Part shown: positions 12,000 through 24,721 of the stretch, piece by piece | How the letters are laid out: every line of letters begins with the position of its first letter | Position numbering within the stretch: position 1 is the stretch's first letter | DNA from: Hermodice carunculata | Lineage: Eukaryota; Annelida; Polychaeta; Eunicida; Amphinomidae | Assembly: GCA_964020975.1 (NCBI GenBank) | Contig: OZ026623.1 | Span: forward strand, 87,869,041-87,933,040 | Reading direction: 5' to 3' | DNA: 64,000 nucleotides | Notes under the pieces: model-generated | Told to the model about the DNA's origin: nothing | The model's input: the letters and a program-made list of their open reading frames with translations, nothing else | The model's database searches: none | Translations under genes and position numbers: made by a program

Positions 12000-12690
12000 A
12001 CATTTTTAACAGCCACGTGACCTTGATCTTCAAACTTGCAGGGTAGGTTTTTATTTGGATTTGTTTGCCCTTTGCTATCCAGAGAGCTCAATATCATTTA
12101 AATCAGTTGATCACTCTCCGAATGATGTAAAAGACGGATTATTTCAACATGGCTGCCCGAGGGGAGTAAGTAGGTCAAGGTCACGAACCAAATATCAGTT
12201 GCAATTTTTTGCGTAAAAACGCGGGTTTTTTTTCGAACAGCCACATGACCTTGACCTTCAAACTTGATAGGATAGGTTTCCATTAGGATTTTGTGTGCCC
12301 CGATGCCAGCTATCCACAGAGCTCAATATCATAAAAATCGGTTGATAACTATCCGAGTTATGGAAAAAAAGGGATAATTTTAACATGACCGCCCGATGGT
12401 AGAAAAGTGGGTCAAGAACACAAACCAAATATCAGTTGCAATTTTTTTGCGTAAAAATGCGTTTTTGTTTCCAACAGGCGCATGACCTTGACCTTCAAAC
12501 TTGACGGGGTAGGTTTTAAGTAGGATTTTGTGTGCACCGATGCCAGCTATCCACAGAGCTCAATATTACTCAAATCGGTTGATAACTTTTCGGGGCATGC
12601 AACCTCCGATTTTTTAACATGGCCGCCCGATCGGAGAAAATTAGGTCATCGCACTACAAAATATCAGTTGCATAACTTTAGAATAATTTA
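12000..12690. repeat. Tandem array, ~228-237-bp unit, three copies
   Basis: Unit starts (ACAGCCACRTGACCTTGA or its variant) lie at 12,009, 12,237 and 12,474. Each unit has CTTCAAACTTG, CTATCCANAGAGCTCAATAT, TCGGTTGATAACT and ATATCAGTTGCAATTTTTT blocks in order. TGACCTTGA or its complement occurs at 12,018, 12,175, 12,246 and 12,483. It is probably the core of another non-autonomous element. Confidence 0.75.
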
Positions 12691-13080
12691 CACTCCATAG
12701 TGCAAGGACACCCCAGCGGGCTTTACGGTTTCTAAGATTTCTCTCGTACAAAATTAAAAAAAACGCCAAAATGTTCGAAAAAATTTGATATAACCTTCGA
12801 CTCGTAACCCATATTTTTCAATAGACAAAATGTGCTGAGGGCACCAAGGTTTCCATAAATGGCTTGTTTGACGGGATCGAATTGTAAGTTTTGAACTGAC
12901 GGTAAAAAAATCCAAAAGTGACAGTATGACCCGATTTCCAGGGAATCTAGGTCACGGTGACCCGAAAAGTAGGACAGGTGTTTGTAGAGAGTATTTGGGG
13001 TGAAATATATTTTTTCCGAGCTGAACATTGTGACCGAGATATGGTAAACTCAAAATTGGGGGAAAAATAATGTGGTTTAT

Positions 13081-13334
13081 GGACTACTTGGGGTGGGGGA
13101 CTTCAATGGTATAGGTCAGGGGCTGGCAATTGCAGAAATATATTGTACAAACGGTAAAAGCTCACCGCCCCCCCCCCCCACTCCCCATCGAGAAGTCTTA
13201 ATTTTTTTCCGAACGGGGTTCTGGACTACTTGGCGGCAGGGGACTTCAATGGTATAGGTCATTCGTGGGGCTGCCAATCGTAGAAATGTACCGTACAAAC
13301 AGCATAAGCCCTCCCCCCCCCCCAATTCGGAAGA
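13081..13334. repeat. Two-copy tandem duplication, ~142-bp unit
   Basis: GGACTACTTGG...GGGGACTTCAATGGTATAGG...TACAAAC...CCCCCCCC occurs at 13,081 and again at 13,223. Each unit ends in a poly-C run of ~10. It has no coding role. Confidence 0.8.
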
Positions 13335-13663
13335 GGCTTAGTCTACACAATCAGGAAGATGGGGGTTTGGTGGAGCTTTGCTGAATTTGCAGAAATGGAA
13401 ATACAAGTTCATCTGAAAACTTTTAGTCTGGATGTATTTACTCAAAAAATAGTCAACAAGGAATGTCTATAACAAAGACATATTGTGCGCCAACTGATAA
13501 TACAAGCAAGTGAGAGGTACTATCTAGGTAACCAATAGATCATGCATATGATATCACAAACAGCGGTAGAGAAAAAAGTAAATGGGTATTAATAATTCCA
13601 TTGGTATATGTACTTCGCGGTCGAATAGAAACATTTTATCAAATTTTACAACATAATTAACTC

Positions 13664-13860
13664 TCTCAATGCTAACTTCGACTAAGCGACTAAAGTCGAA
13701 CTACTTAAGAGGAACTACTCTCAATTATGATAAAGATGCTAGATTCATATTCCTTGTTAAAAGACCGTTCATTTGAATACCAGCATGCCAGTTGTTCCAG
13801 AAAATATTAGATGGGTCAGCAGCTTTCCTCGGCGGGTTTTGGGCGCGCGACACGCCAGAA
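13664..13860. repeat. GCGC-hairpin repeat family, copy 2
   Basis: Contains CTCTCTCAATGCTAA, GCGACTAAAGTCGAACTAC, GCTAGATTCATATTCCTT, AGCATGCCAGTTGTTCC and CAGCTTTCCTCGGCGGGTTT in the same order as the copy at 3,580. The right arm of the hairpin is not evident. Confidence 0.55.
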
Positions 13861-15311
13861 CTTGGGTATGGTGCAGCATTAAATCTTCCAGTTGATTTAC
13901 TGTGTTTATTATGAACGACATATATGGATCCAGATTTTTCGCATTAACTATTATTGACCTATCGAATGATACGTTTTTTAAATTGAAAGCTATAAAGGTG
14001 TCATGGTAGCTTCTAATTCATCTTTTGCCATGAAACATTTGCTACATTAGAAGGATAAATTAAAATTCGTCCCAGCTGAGGCACCAAACTGTTGGACATG
14101 AGTTATGATAACAGGAAGACTTTTGTGCATGAACTATCACAGAAGGATCCAGGACAGAATGGAAATAAACCGCATGTTGGGTGGGTTACATTCAAAATAT
14201 GCGTTGTTAAAATTATGCCTAATTCGTCGGCTCATTTGTTGGTCTGTGCAAGAATTAGTCGTTTAAAAAGGATACAGATCTTTAGAGTCATTAAAATGCA
14301 TACAGTTGATCAATAGAACATAATTATTTCTACTGAGATTAAAAGTCTAAATAGATCCTGTCTGGCAACCTTTGCCTCTCATTTGATATCATTAGAAATA
14401 CTACAGAGACTATTAAATTGATGTGTGCCATTAACACGGAGTAAATATCAACCTGGCTGCGACACATCTAACCACAATGCTGACAGCAGTGTAATCATCG
14501 GCTTGGTCTGCCTTGGTTTCCTTGTCTGCAGTCGAACATGCTGGCACCGAGAAGGGTACCACCATATCTTTGCTAGTGCGCCACCTGGCTGCAGATGGAC
14601 AAAGTAGGACAGCTGTGTTCGAATTTGCTGGTCCTGCGCACGTTGAACCGAAACAAGTAGTCTGACTTCAGTAAAGCCGGGTATATCATTATGAAAAGTG
14701 TTTAAAAAAAACTACCTGTACCACATAAATTGATCACAAACGCCCTTAAAAAACGGTTTTTTATCTGGCACATCGTATCCCAGTAGTTACAAGCTGCACC
14801 AAGACTCGTAGATAAATTTATGGAAGAATCAAAGTTGTGACGGTCGGGGAACACCTGGCAAAAATGGACCAGATCAAACTTCATGACACCCACATATTGT
14901 AGCTCCTCAGTAAAATATCTTCTCTTGAGTCATTCCCCCGCCCATGGAGCTTTTTCTCATTTACATACCTACCCGTTAAAAAAAAGGATAGAAAAAACCC
15001 GGAAAGATTAGCAGACAAAAAAATGCAATTCAATGGAAGTCTCTTACATTGGGAAACTGTTTAATGATATGACATACATCGATTTTCAGTAAAACAGACT
15101 GGAAGTTGCAGAAGTACTATAACGCACAGCTGAGGAATAGGATATAAATATCATGTTGTGTGATTCAAAGAAAAGAAGGCAAAGACAAAACAACAGGTGA
15201 AATACTTATATATGAAACTATATTTTCATCATACAATTTTCGAAAACGTGAAAATATTGGTGCGCATGAGATTCGCTGTTGGCTGTTACAGTTCTCATTG
15301 AAATGCGATTC
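13861..15311. other. Intergenic stretch, nothing recognised
   Basis: Short frames only. A small block near 14,193 (AAAATATGCGTTGTTAAAAT) resembles the HINE H2 core, suggesting a decayed fragment. Confidence 0.4.
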
Positions 15312-16172
15312 AAACTAGAGTCTGTGCCTTCAAAAGTCTGTGCCTTCAAAAGTTGTAAATAGTAAATGCTTCAACTTTTATCCTTTGGTACTTCACGTTA
15401 CATTACGCTTATGGCACAGTGTTACAATACCAACAGTTTAAGCCCAACATGAACCAAATCAGATGAAAATTGACCAAGTTATGGTAAGATGAAACTTTTA
15501 AAGGGCCAAATGACCTTGACCTTTGCCCTTTTGAGGTTACATGTTCTTATAAAAATGTGCAGTGTTGCAATTCCTACAATTTTAGTCCAACATGATTAGA
15601 ATTGGATGGAAATTGGCCAAGTTATGACTGGAAGAAACTTTCAAAGGTCCAAATGACCTTGACCGTTGACCTTTAGAGGTCACATGTAAGTTTAAAAATG
15701 TGCAGTGTTACAATAGCTACAGTTTGAGCTCAACATGATCAAAATTGAATAAAAATTGACCAAAGTTATGGCTAGAAGAAAGCCACCATCGAAAGTGGCC
15801 TTTGACCTTGTGACCTCTACCTGAAGTGAACCTTGACCACAAAAATGACATTTTGTCCTAAAATTGCTATGATCGAACTCCTATACATTCGGAACCACAT
15901 CTACTATAGTATATAAGATATTGAAGATTTTGAAACTTTAATTAGCCCTCATTTGCATAATTTTAAAAAGCATGACCTCTAATTATAAAAAGGCGAGACT
16001 TTATCTATAGAAGTATAATTGTGTGTAAAGTTTGGAGTTTCTATGTGTAATAATTTTCAAATGAAATATCGGACAAATTTGCCTGTAAAGAAGAAAGAAA
16101 GTAAGTAAGAAAGAAAGAAAGATATAAAGAATTCATAGAAAAACAATATGTCTGTGTTGGCACACAGACATA
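15312..16172 (+). mobile_element. HINE-like (non-autonomous Helentron) element, copy H2
   Basis: The 5' motif GTCTGTGCCTTCAAAAG occurs twice in tandem (about 15,320 and 15,336). A core of ~143-149-bp tandem repeats follows; CCAAATGACCTTGACC lies at 15,506 and 15,649, with a diverged third unit. A TTTGCATAATTTTAAAAAGC block and a (GAAA)n tract come next. The end is a perfect 11-bp hairpin: TATGTCTGTGT (16,147-16,157), loop TGGC, ACACAGACATA (16,162-16,172). This layout matches pearl/DINE-1/HINE elements (central tandem repeats, microsatellite, 3' stem-loop). It carries no coding sequence. Confidence 0.75.
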
Positions 16173-17444
16173 AATACCATCTTGCTGTCTTGAGTAAATG
16201 CTAAAATTGTTCATTACCACCATCAGTGCTTTTTGGCACACTTTGGAGATACTGGCGACAAGCGTGAAAGCCGAAAGTGTGGACACTTCCGTTCAAAAAT
16301 TAGATTAAAAGGAACTTGAATTCGTAGTTTAGTAGTATCAACACAAGTTCGATAACCGTCAGTAAAGCACCAGGGAAGAATCCTTAATATTCTATACTAG
16401 TGATAAAAAAAAATCACGTATTTGAAATTTTTAAATATCTTAACTGCACCCTTCAGTTTTGATGAGATCCAAAACAGTTGTCACTCCCTCAAATATTTCT
16501 CACCTGACGCAGAACAAACAATGAAACGCGCACATTCTGTTAACCACGTGTAATGAGCAACTGTTGCCTCACAGACTGAGTCAAACATCCGGCCGGCAGG
16601 TAGCAGCACACATAATTCAAGCTGCAGAAGCCCTTGTCTGTGCGCTCTGCAACAATGCAGGGAGCAACGGGGTGCCGTCTGTGAATGCTGTTAAGTGATA
16701 GTGGTACACAAAACTACCAACTTCATATGGGTATAATCCTTTATAAACTGACGCAAAAAGCGTATATCCCTAGGGGAAAAACCACGCAGGGAATTTCATT
16801 AGTTGATGCATGTGTGGACATGATTGCAACTTCTACATATGGTATTGACCATTGTGCATTTCATGAATATTGAACACACAAGTTGTAGCATTTTGAATTA
16901 TGCTAAGTATGGGCATTCAAAGTTTCAATTTTCGAATATTTTTAGATATATACAGTGGGTGGAAGCCACTTCATTCTAACATGTATCATATTCTACTTTG
17001 TAGACACACAGATTTACTTTAAAGCAAATTTTCTATCGTAGTTCTCTAATCTTTTAATTTGATTGCAATGTGTCCCACGTGGTAGTTATGTTTAATGTAA
17101 ATTATCAGCAAATAACCAGTTTTTCCTAACATTCTATAAATATTCTATCCTAACACATGGGATGATGGTTCTGTTCATTTAAACAACTTCCAGGTATAAA
17201 CTTGCAGATGGAACGTTGATGAAACGCATAAAATAAAGCAACCGCCACATAAAACATAATGAAGAGTTTTGACATCGGTCTAGCTCCCGATAAATATATT
17301 TTTAAAGGGTATACGGTTATAGATTTTGATACTCCCCATCCAGTAAATAGGCCTATGTGGTGCAGGCTATATGACCAACGTCGATCATAGAATCCACATA
17401 ATCACTGGATGAAGAGTTCCTTTGATTCTACCAACTTTAGAGCA

Positions 17445-17445
<1 letters not shown>
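16173..17445. other. Intergenic stretch, nothing recognised
   Basis: No repeat or gene identified. Frames are short. Confidence 0.45.

Positions 17446-17518
<73 letters not shown>
17446..17518. repeat. (AC)n microsatellite
   Basis: About 36 uninterrupted AC units. Confidence 0.97.
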
Positions 17519-17520
<2 letters not shown>

Positions 17521-18138
17521 TTGAACTATGAGTAAAAACTGTGTTCAACTTTATTAACATCACATTTGGAATCGATATGGAATGCCAAATAGTGAAAACG
17601 GCAGGTCAACTGTTTCAAATGGAAGTTTGCAATTCTGTCAACATATGGCACTGCATGTATGTAACCAAAACGTTCCGGCCCACCTCAAAAAAAGTTAACA
17701 TCCCAAACTGTTTGTTTCAAATTTAAAGCATAGAAACACAAAATTATAGTTTCTTTTGGATAGATAAATGTTGTTCACTCTCATAAAACAAAACAAAAAA
17801 GTACATTATAAATTGCTTGATGGGGCCGTGTCAGTTACAGGTCAGAAAATTTAAATGCAGGCATCTGATTGGCTGTTGCCCGGTGCCCATGATAGACGAT
17901 CTGGTTACATGCGATATGAAAGAGTCATAAAAGCCATTGATTTCCCTGTCTGTAACATTTCCATGCCACATCTTCAAAAGAAGGTTAATTTTGCACTACT
18001 CTGAGTCACTGTCTTCTCGATCGCATTGAATAGGTCAAGTTAGAGCCAGGCTTAAATTGTATTATATGTCATATATATATATAATATATTGCTGATTAAT
18101 GTTGACTATATGAATACAACTTAAATAGAAAAATGAAT

Positions 18139-18141
18139 GAA

Positions 18142-18192
<51 letters not shown>

Positions 18193-18194
18193 AT
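18139..18194. repeat. (AAAT)n microsatellite
   Basis: About 14 AAAT units, preceded by AATGAATG variants. A small (TA)n run lies upstream at about 18,068-18,088. Confidence 0.97.
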
Positions 18195-18699
18195 TGCTCC
18201 GTATGTTTCAGCGTACAAAAGCATATATTCCAACGATGTCGAACAAAGGCCACGCACGGAAAAGGGCAAGGTGCCCTTTCAAAGGTCTTATTCGTAAACT
18301 GCGCGTTCAGAACTACAACAAAGCCGGTAAGCTGGACTTAAAACACCTCGCAATGTATTTACACATGTATAGTCGCTTATCCAAACTAACCAGTACCGCA
18401 ATTTAATTTAAGTATAATAGTGGGGTATTTTTAGTGACATGCTTTTGACTTATTGCCCTCGGTTATACGGAACATTTGGCACATGACAAATGCGAGACAA
18501 GCGGGTAAAAAACATGCTGGAGTCCTTTAGTGGCCGTGTGCAGGGGTGTAAAAAAGGCTAAAAGACTACAGCAATACCTTGTTTTGGCAACCTTTCTTGC
18601 GATAAGTTCGTTTGCCTTGACCCTGGCTTAGTTATTGGACTGTTGTTCCATTGGATATGATAATGCTTAACTTTAAAATGTTTGACAGAATTCAAAAGA

Positions 18700-18920
18700 G
18701 AAAAAGCAAGCTTAACTTTTTTAGTGCCAATTCCAACAAACGTCTATGTGCTCTGTATTGACACAATGATGCCAGATTAATATTCTTTGTACATTGAACT
18801 TATCTTCAAGTAGACCAGCATGCCTATCGTTGCAGAGACCGAAAAAATAGCCAGATCAATATCTTTCCTCGGTGCCCTTTCCGCGAAAAGCGCACCCAGG
18901 AAAGCTTTTCATTGGCTGAA
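18700..18920. repeat. GCGC-hairpin repeat family, copy 3
   Basis: The blocks GATGCCAGATTAATATTCTT, CCAGCATGCC and TCTTTCCTCGGTGCCC...GCGCACCCAGGAAAGCT follow the order of the other copies. The inverted arms lie close together at about 18,862-18,910. The 5' half is diverged. Confidence 0.5.
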
Positions 18921-20839
18921 AACTTGGAAGCTACATGCAGAGTTAAAGTACATCAAGAAAACTGTATTTCTAAAGGATCTCTATGGTTACTTAACCCCAG
19001 CCTTGCGACAAACATTTCTCATATCATTGCATTGAAAACGCATTTATTTTCACTTTATAGTGCCAGAAACACGAAATAAAATACCACGTGAAATGAAATA
19101 TACGTTGACATATTTCGTACATATCCAAATTTGTGCAATGAGATATTTGCGAAAACTTAATGACCAGTTCACGAAATCATATATTTTACAGTACAGGGGC
19201 GGGTTGTATGAGCTGTGGTCCCCTTTGATTGTATCACGCGCGATTTATGACGTACGATTGTATGACGCGATGTGACAGGCGCAGTACAAGGGCCACAGAA
19301 AGAATCCCTGAAAGCTTGAGTCCTATAGCAGAGTTATTGGTGTTATCATGATAATATTAATCAGGTGAGACACCCATACAACCACTAAACAATGAAAAAT
19401 GACAATTATTTTATTTCTGACATGTCTTAAATCGACCAACACATTTTGTATTTGATGGCATAATGCCATTTGCAAACTAAATTTCAACTTCTCACTAAAA
19501 TAGCTTTATTTCTTTACTTCAGCCCTTTGACTCGTTTCAAAAGTGCTCCAAAGTGCTGAAATAATTCCTACATTGTCATCAAGAGAACAAATGAAATAAG
19601 ATAAACGTACATCATCATCATCATCATGGGCAAAACAAGGTGTCCCGAGACGAAAAGGTTAAGGACAAACAGCACAAATATTATCATTATTGTTATGATT
19701 AAGTTAGTGTATCAACAAATTTGGGCTAAGTACCAGTGACGTTTTTATAATGGCTTATCAACCCAGGGGTACAACTAGTATGCAAACATTTGCAATCATA
19801 TATAAAGGTCCCGAATTCCACTCTGCCCGATTAATCATTTTTCTTTTCTGCAGTGGGGCAACCCAACCACTGAAGATTCAAGGTAAAAAAATTACGTTCA
19901 TTCGATATTCAATTTTAACAGTAACTTTTCATGTGGAGATAAAACGCAGATATTTTATAACAATCTGACATAGTCAATGATTTTCGATGCATTACTCTCA
20001 TAAATAGCAGGAAATTCTATTGAGATTTACAATAAAACTCGGGTGTTTCTTGTCATGAAACGTGTGACAGTTGAAAAAAATAGCTGCATGTGCAAAACGA
20101 GAGTTCAGGCCAATGAAAAAAATTCAGAAAAGCTCTTTGCTTCTGTGCTTTCCTTTAAATGTCAAATAAATGTTGGAAAGATAAGGCATTGCATACTTTG
20201 GCTTTCTCATTTTAGACCGTGGCATTAAATTCAATTGCTAAAATGCAGAGAAAATGTTTTTATTCTTTATATGAAATAAGAATGATGTTACAAAAACATG
20301 TTAAGATTAACAGCAGATGCGACTGAACAAGTAAATATATCTATCATTGCAGATGTGAAAATTACCTGTGTTCTTAAGATGACTTAAAAAATGATTCTTT
20401 GCACTTTCTCAAAGAGAAATTGATTCCCTGCGCTACCATTCGATCCAGTAGTGAAAAAAAAACGGAGATCCGTTCACTTTCGCTAAACGTGCACAATCTC
20501 GGCGAATGAATGAAACTTTTTATTGGTAGTATCAAATCAGGCATTTGACGTTTTGTCAAAAAACAAAAAACATAAACCAACACATCTGAAACACTAACAT
20601 ACATAGTATTACAACTAGAAATGACAACATGACAACATGACAACACAACAACCACATTAACAATAATGCAATGAAACCGAAAAGGGGACGTCGGAAAAAG
20701 TCAAAACTGTGCTCTGGTGGTAATAATGGGACCAAAATACAAAGGTGTGTGGTATATCACATCAAAATCTTCTAATGTCATAATAAATGTGAATTTTACC
20801 AAATCCGAAAAAGAAGGAAACGTAGGGAAAATTTCGGTG
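18921..20839. other. Intergenic stretch, nothing firm
   Basis: AT-rich, with no gene recognised. The right part (20,370-20,839) may be the 3' flank or tail of the minus-strand LINE that follows. Confidence 0.4.
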
Positions 20840-22645
20840 TTTCTCTCAAAAGTTGTTTAGGATGGACCGAACAGTACTTGCAGTTAATTAATATATGTAT
20901 ATTCTCTTCAATTGCTCCGCATGTTTCACATTTTCTCCATTCCAAAGGTATTTCAATAGATGTTTTATATTTTCGGGTTTCAGTGTTAAGATTATGGACG
21001 CTAAGTCGGAATCAAGTAACCCCTTTCCTAATATTCTAATGATTTACCAAATACAAATATCGTTCCGGTCTAAAGTGGAATTTAAATGTCACATCTGTTC
21101 TTAATCTTTTGTCAGATTTACCATTTTCTAGAAGAGCCTGATTGCATTGATTCAAAAAAAGCACCCTGGATTCGTTTTTTGAAACTTTCTGTTGTGAATT
21201 CAGTATGCCAGTATATGCAATCTCTTGCTAGTTCAAGAAATGGGTAACACCTTAACCAATGGTACCCTGGTCAGTAGGCCCGGCTCACAAGGAGAGAAGA
21301 AAGATAAGCCAATAATCCCTGGCCCATTGTAGAATGACATTACAGCTGAAGATCCCAAACAGGAAGTAAAAAGTGGTCCACTTGTTCTGCCTGCTTCGTA
21401 TTGCCTCTAAATTGCGTAGGAGTCAAGACACATCCCTACCGCACACCGTTTCTTGGTAGAATATTTTTTTGAAAGACTGTTAGATAGCATCAATTTCACT
21501 GTTGCCTCACTGTACATGTCCACAATAATATCATGAAAATAATCATCTATTTCATAATTGAGTAATTTATAGAATAAGCCTTGGTGCAATACATCGAATG
21601 CTCGCTGAAAATCAATAAAACATGCATGCAGATATTTACCTTTCTTCCTCTCTTTCGTGTATTTGTTAATAAGAGTTCCTAATATCAAAATATTGTCACT
21701 TTTACGTGCTTTTTTTGGTTACGCCAGTCTAATTTTTGTTTTCGATTTGTCTAGATTCCAAATACTTCAGTAGTTGAGATTTAAGAACCTACAAAATAAT
21801 TTCGATAAACGGCTACCAATTCCTTCATACTAGTACTCAGTGAATCCCTTCTTAGATTTATCACCGAATTTGGATTTAACAAGATGGTAGAAAGATGACT
21901 GATGCTGCTCGACCTGATTTGACATTACCTTCGAAAAATGTCAGAGCCATACTTGTGAATATTTTCTTTTTAACATGGATTTAACTTTGGGAATGTGACC
22001 TCGTCAAGCTAAGAAGTCGCCAAAACTTTTCGCGATCTTTCTCTTTCAGCTGTAATAAGTATTGCGCTTTCATTGGGTTTGGTTGTAGAATTGGTAATTT
22101 GCAAAATCCTTTTTGGCTAAACAGTAAACTTGGCGTCATCCCCTTTTTTTTATTGGTACTAACTTGTTTTGCAACACTTTTTTGTTTTGAAGAGATCTAC
22201 ATCTTATGCACTTACATATTCAGGGAGGCGTCTCTTGCGTACCTGTCTCTTTTTCAATTTTAGAGATGATGAGGCAGCTTTGTACAAAGTACATTTAAAA
22301 TCTATCGTCATAATATTGACTTGACCTCGGATTTTCACATCAAAACACCTTGTTTATGAATTTGTCCATATCATTCTTGCACCATGTTTTTTCAAGTTAT
22401 GCTGAAATTGTGTACCATTTTTAAAATCTCACAAGGGCGTAGGAGGTAATTCATTCAAAATCGGGTTTTCATGTGCAGACCATGTTCCTTGTAAATATGA
22501 GTCACTTACAAAGCAGGTTTGACCTGCAGTCACCGGTATAGATATATAGGACAATGGTCCGATAAATAAGACACGGCATGCGCTATACCATAATTATATG
22601 CAATATCACACAGCAGCGACACGTCACAAATACCATACTCGAAAC
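20840..22645 (-). mobile_element. LINE, minus strand, decayed (endonuclease, RT, C-terminal knuckle)
   Basis: Read right to left, about 22,640-22,530 has the end of an APE-type endonuclease: EYGICDVSLLCDI and SDHCPI with the conserved SDH. 21,688-21,407 has an RT palm segment (HACFIDFQRAFDVLHQGLFY, then YSEATVKL). About 20,990-20,860 has WRKCETCGAIEENIHILINC, the C..C...H...C end typical of several LINE clades. Many stops and shifts separate these pieces. A (ATC)n tract truncates or interrupts the endonuclease at 22,653. The clade is not settled; it is probably related to the fragment at 2.3-3.4 kb. Confidence 0.75.
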
Positions 22646-22652
22646 TTGTTGG

Positions 22653-22768
<116 letters not shown>

Positions 22769-22789
22769 TAATATTATTATTATTGTTGT

Positions 22790-23767
22790 TATTGTTATCA
22801 TTACCACCACGCAACACGCGTCATATGAAACATGCCCCATAGATTGTCATTAAAATTCAAGTCTGCATCTTCTGTGCATTGACGGATTCAGTGCCGCTCA
22901 TTTTCAATGGGCAGCCAAGGCGAACCTCGCAACACTCAGCTCATCCATAGTCCATACATGAGGCCAGAGAGGAAGCTTAGCGGGGAAATAATCTTTGTAC
23001 AACTAAGGAGAATATAATATGAGAAATATTATGTAATGACAACTACAATGTATACACATTCTCTCCATTCTGTTATTTTATTCCGTCTGTGCCCATTACA
23101 ATAGGTTCAATTGGTTAGTTTGTGTGTATTCCACACAATATAAAAAGTCGACTCAGGGCACTTTACAGCCGTCTTATGTCCAAACTCTCCCATAGCTCAA
23201 GGGACACCAATGTACAAGACCCTTAACAACCTAATAGAATTTCATGACTGATTGACCAAGGTTATGAAACTCTACGGTTGTGTTTTCACTGATCGGGGGA
23301 AATTTGCAGCTCGAGGCAAAATGATTGGAGTTAACATGTCAATAATTTGTTACTTGCACTTAAATGTAGAAGCAGATTTAATATTATACAATTTCGCTAG
23401 TTTTATTGTACATACTTGTTTTTACTGTTATTCTTTAAGATTACTTGAAGTGCACGCGCGCTCCTTGTTGTTGCGAGAAAATAAAACCTCTCAAGCTGTC
23501 TCAGCTCGTTTTATATGCTTTGCGTCAACAGCCTGTTGAGTTGTATTTTCAGCGTTCCTTAGTGACAAGATGTACCAATTTTTCGCAAGAAAATTAAAAA
23601 AAAAACAAAAACAAAAAACAATTAAGACCGTCAATTAACTTATGACAGCGTTGAAAAGAGTGGTGGTCTTGAGTGAGGATATTCACAATACACCCTTTTC
23701 AGTTAGTGGCAACCCGCAACACTACCATAAAGTTAAGACCGGAGTAATAATTGTAACTAGAAAAGAT
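22790..23767. other. Intergenic stretch, nothing recognised
   Basis: No gene or named repeat seen before the start of HINE copy H3. Confidence 0.45.
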
Positions 23768-24645
23768 GATTTGCTGCATAGCAAATCAGTGTGTGTGTCT
23801 TCAAAGCATATTGGTATGGCAATGTACAACTATTCCATAACACAGGGGTAGAAGTTGAAATGGCATCTCTATCTATTATAGCTTTGAAGTTATTTAAGAT
23901 TCAAAATTTCTAATGGTGCTATTTAGCATAATTTAAATTGGTACAACTTTTATTTTTAATTCATTAGGTGCGCAATGGTCAACAACCCCCTAGTAGAAGT
24001 TGGAATGACATCTCTATCTATTATAGTGTTGAAGATATTCAAGATTGAAAATTTCGAATACTGCCAATTAGCATAATTAAAATTGCTACAACTTTTGTTT
24101 TAGATTCATTACATGCGCAATAGTCAACAACCCCCTAGTAGAAGTTGAAATGACATCGCTATCTATAATAGTTTTGAAGATATTCAAGTTTTAAAATTTC
24201 AAATGCTGCTAATTAGCATAATGTAAATTGCTACAACTTTTGTTTTAGATTCATTACATGCGCAATGGTCAATAACCCCGTTGTAGAAGTTAAAATGACG
24301 TCTCTATCTGTAATAGTTTTGAAGATATTCAAGTTTTAAAATTTCAAATGCTGCTAATTAGCATAATTTAAATTGCTACAATGTTTGTTTTAAATTCATT
24401 AGATGCGCAATGGTCAATAACCCCCTAGTAGAAGTTGGAATGACATCTCTATCTATTATACTTTTGAAGATATTCAAAATTTAAGATTTCAAATGCCCCT
24501 AATTTGCATAATTTTAAACATCTTTATTCCTTTGTATAAAACGGTCAAACTCCTTGTATGGAGGTACAATCATGCCAAGTTTGGAGTTTCTATGTATTAT
24601 AGTGTTCGAGAAAAGTGTTGGACAAATTTACAGGTAAAGAAGAAA

Positions 24646-24678
<33 letters not shown>

Positions 24679-24721
24679 ATTTACGGAAAAACAAAAAAGT
24701 GTGTGTTGACACACACACTTT
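23768..24721 (+). mobile_element. HINE-like (non-autonomous Helentron) element, copy H3, complete
   Basis: It starts with a perfect hairpin, GATTTGCT-GCAT-AGCAAATC (23,768-23,787), then AGTGTGTGTGTC. Five tandem units of ~145 bp follow; unit marks at ~23,837, 23,981, 24,126, 24,271 and 24,416 share CCCCTAGTAGAAGTTG, ATCTCTATCTATTATAG and GCTAATTAGCATAATT. The TTTGCATAATTTTAAACAT block and (GAAA)n come next. The end is AAAGTGTGTGT (24,696-24,706), loop TGAC, ACACACACTTT (24,711-24,721). The 5' motif AGTGTGTGTGTC is the exact complement of GACACACACACT at the 3' end. It is non-coding. The layout fits pearl/DINE-1-type HINEs. Confidence 0.8.

Noticed and set aside
17446-17518. (AC)n tract as a regulatory element
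   Set aside because: No gene nearby and no other signal; treated as a plain microsatellite.
23836-24500. Regular ~145-bp repeats as a CRISPR or centromeric satellite
   Set aside because: The units are contiguous without spacers and are bounded by HINE ends; the same core occurs in dispersed copies.
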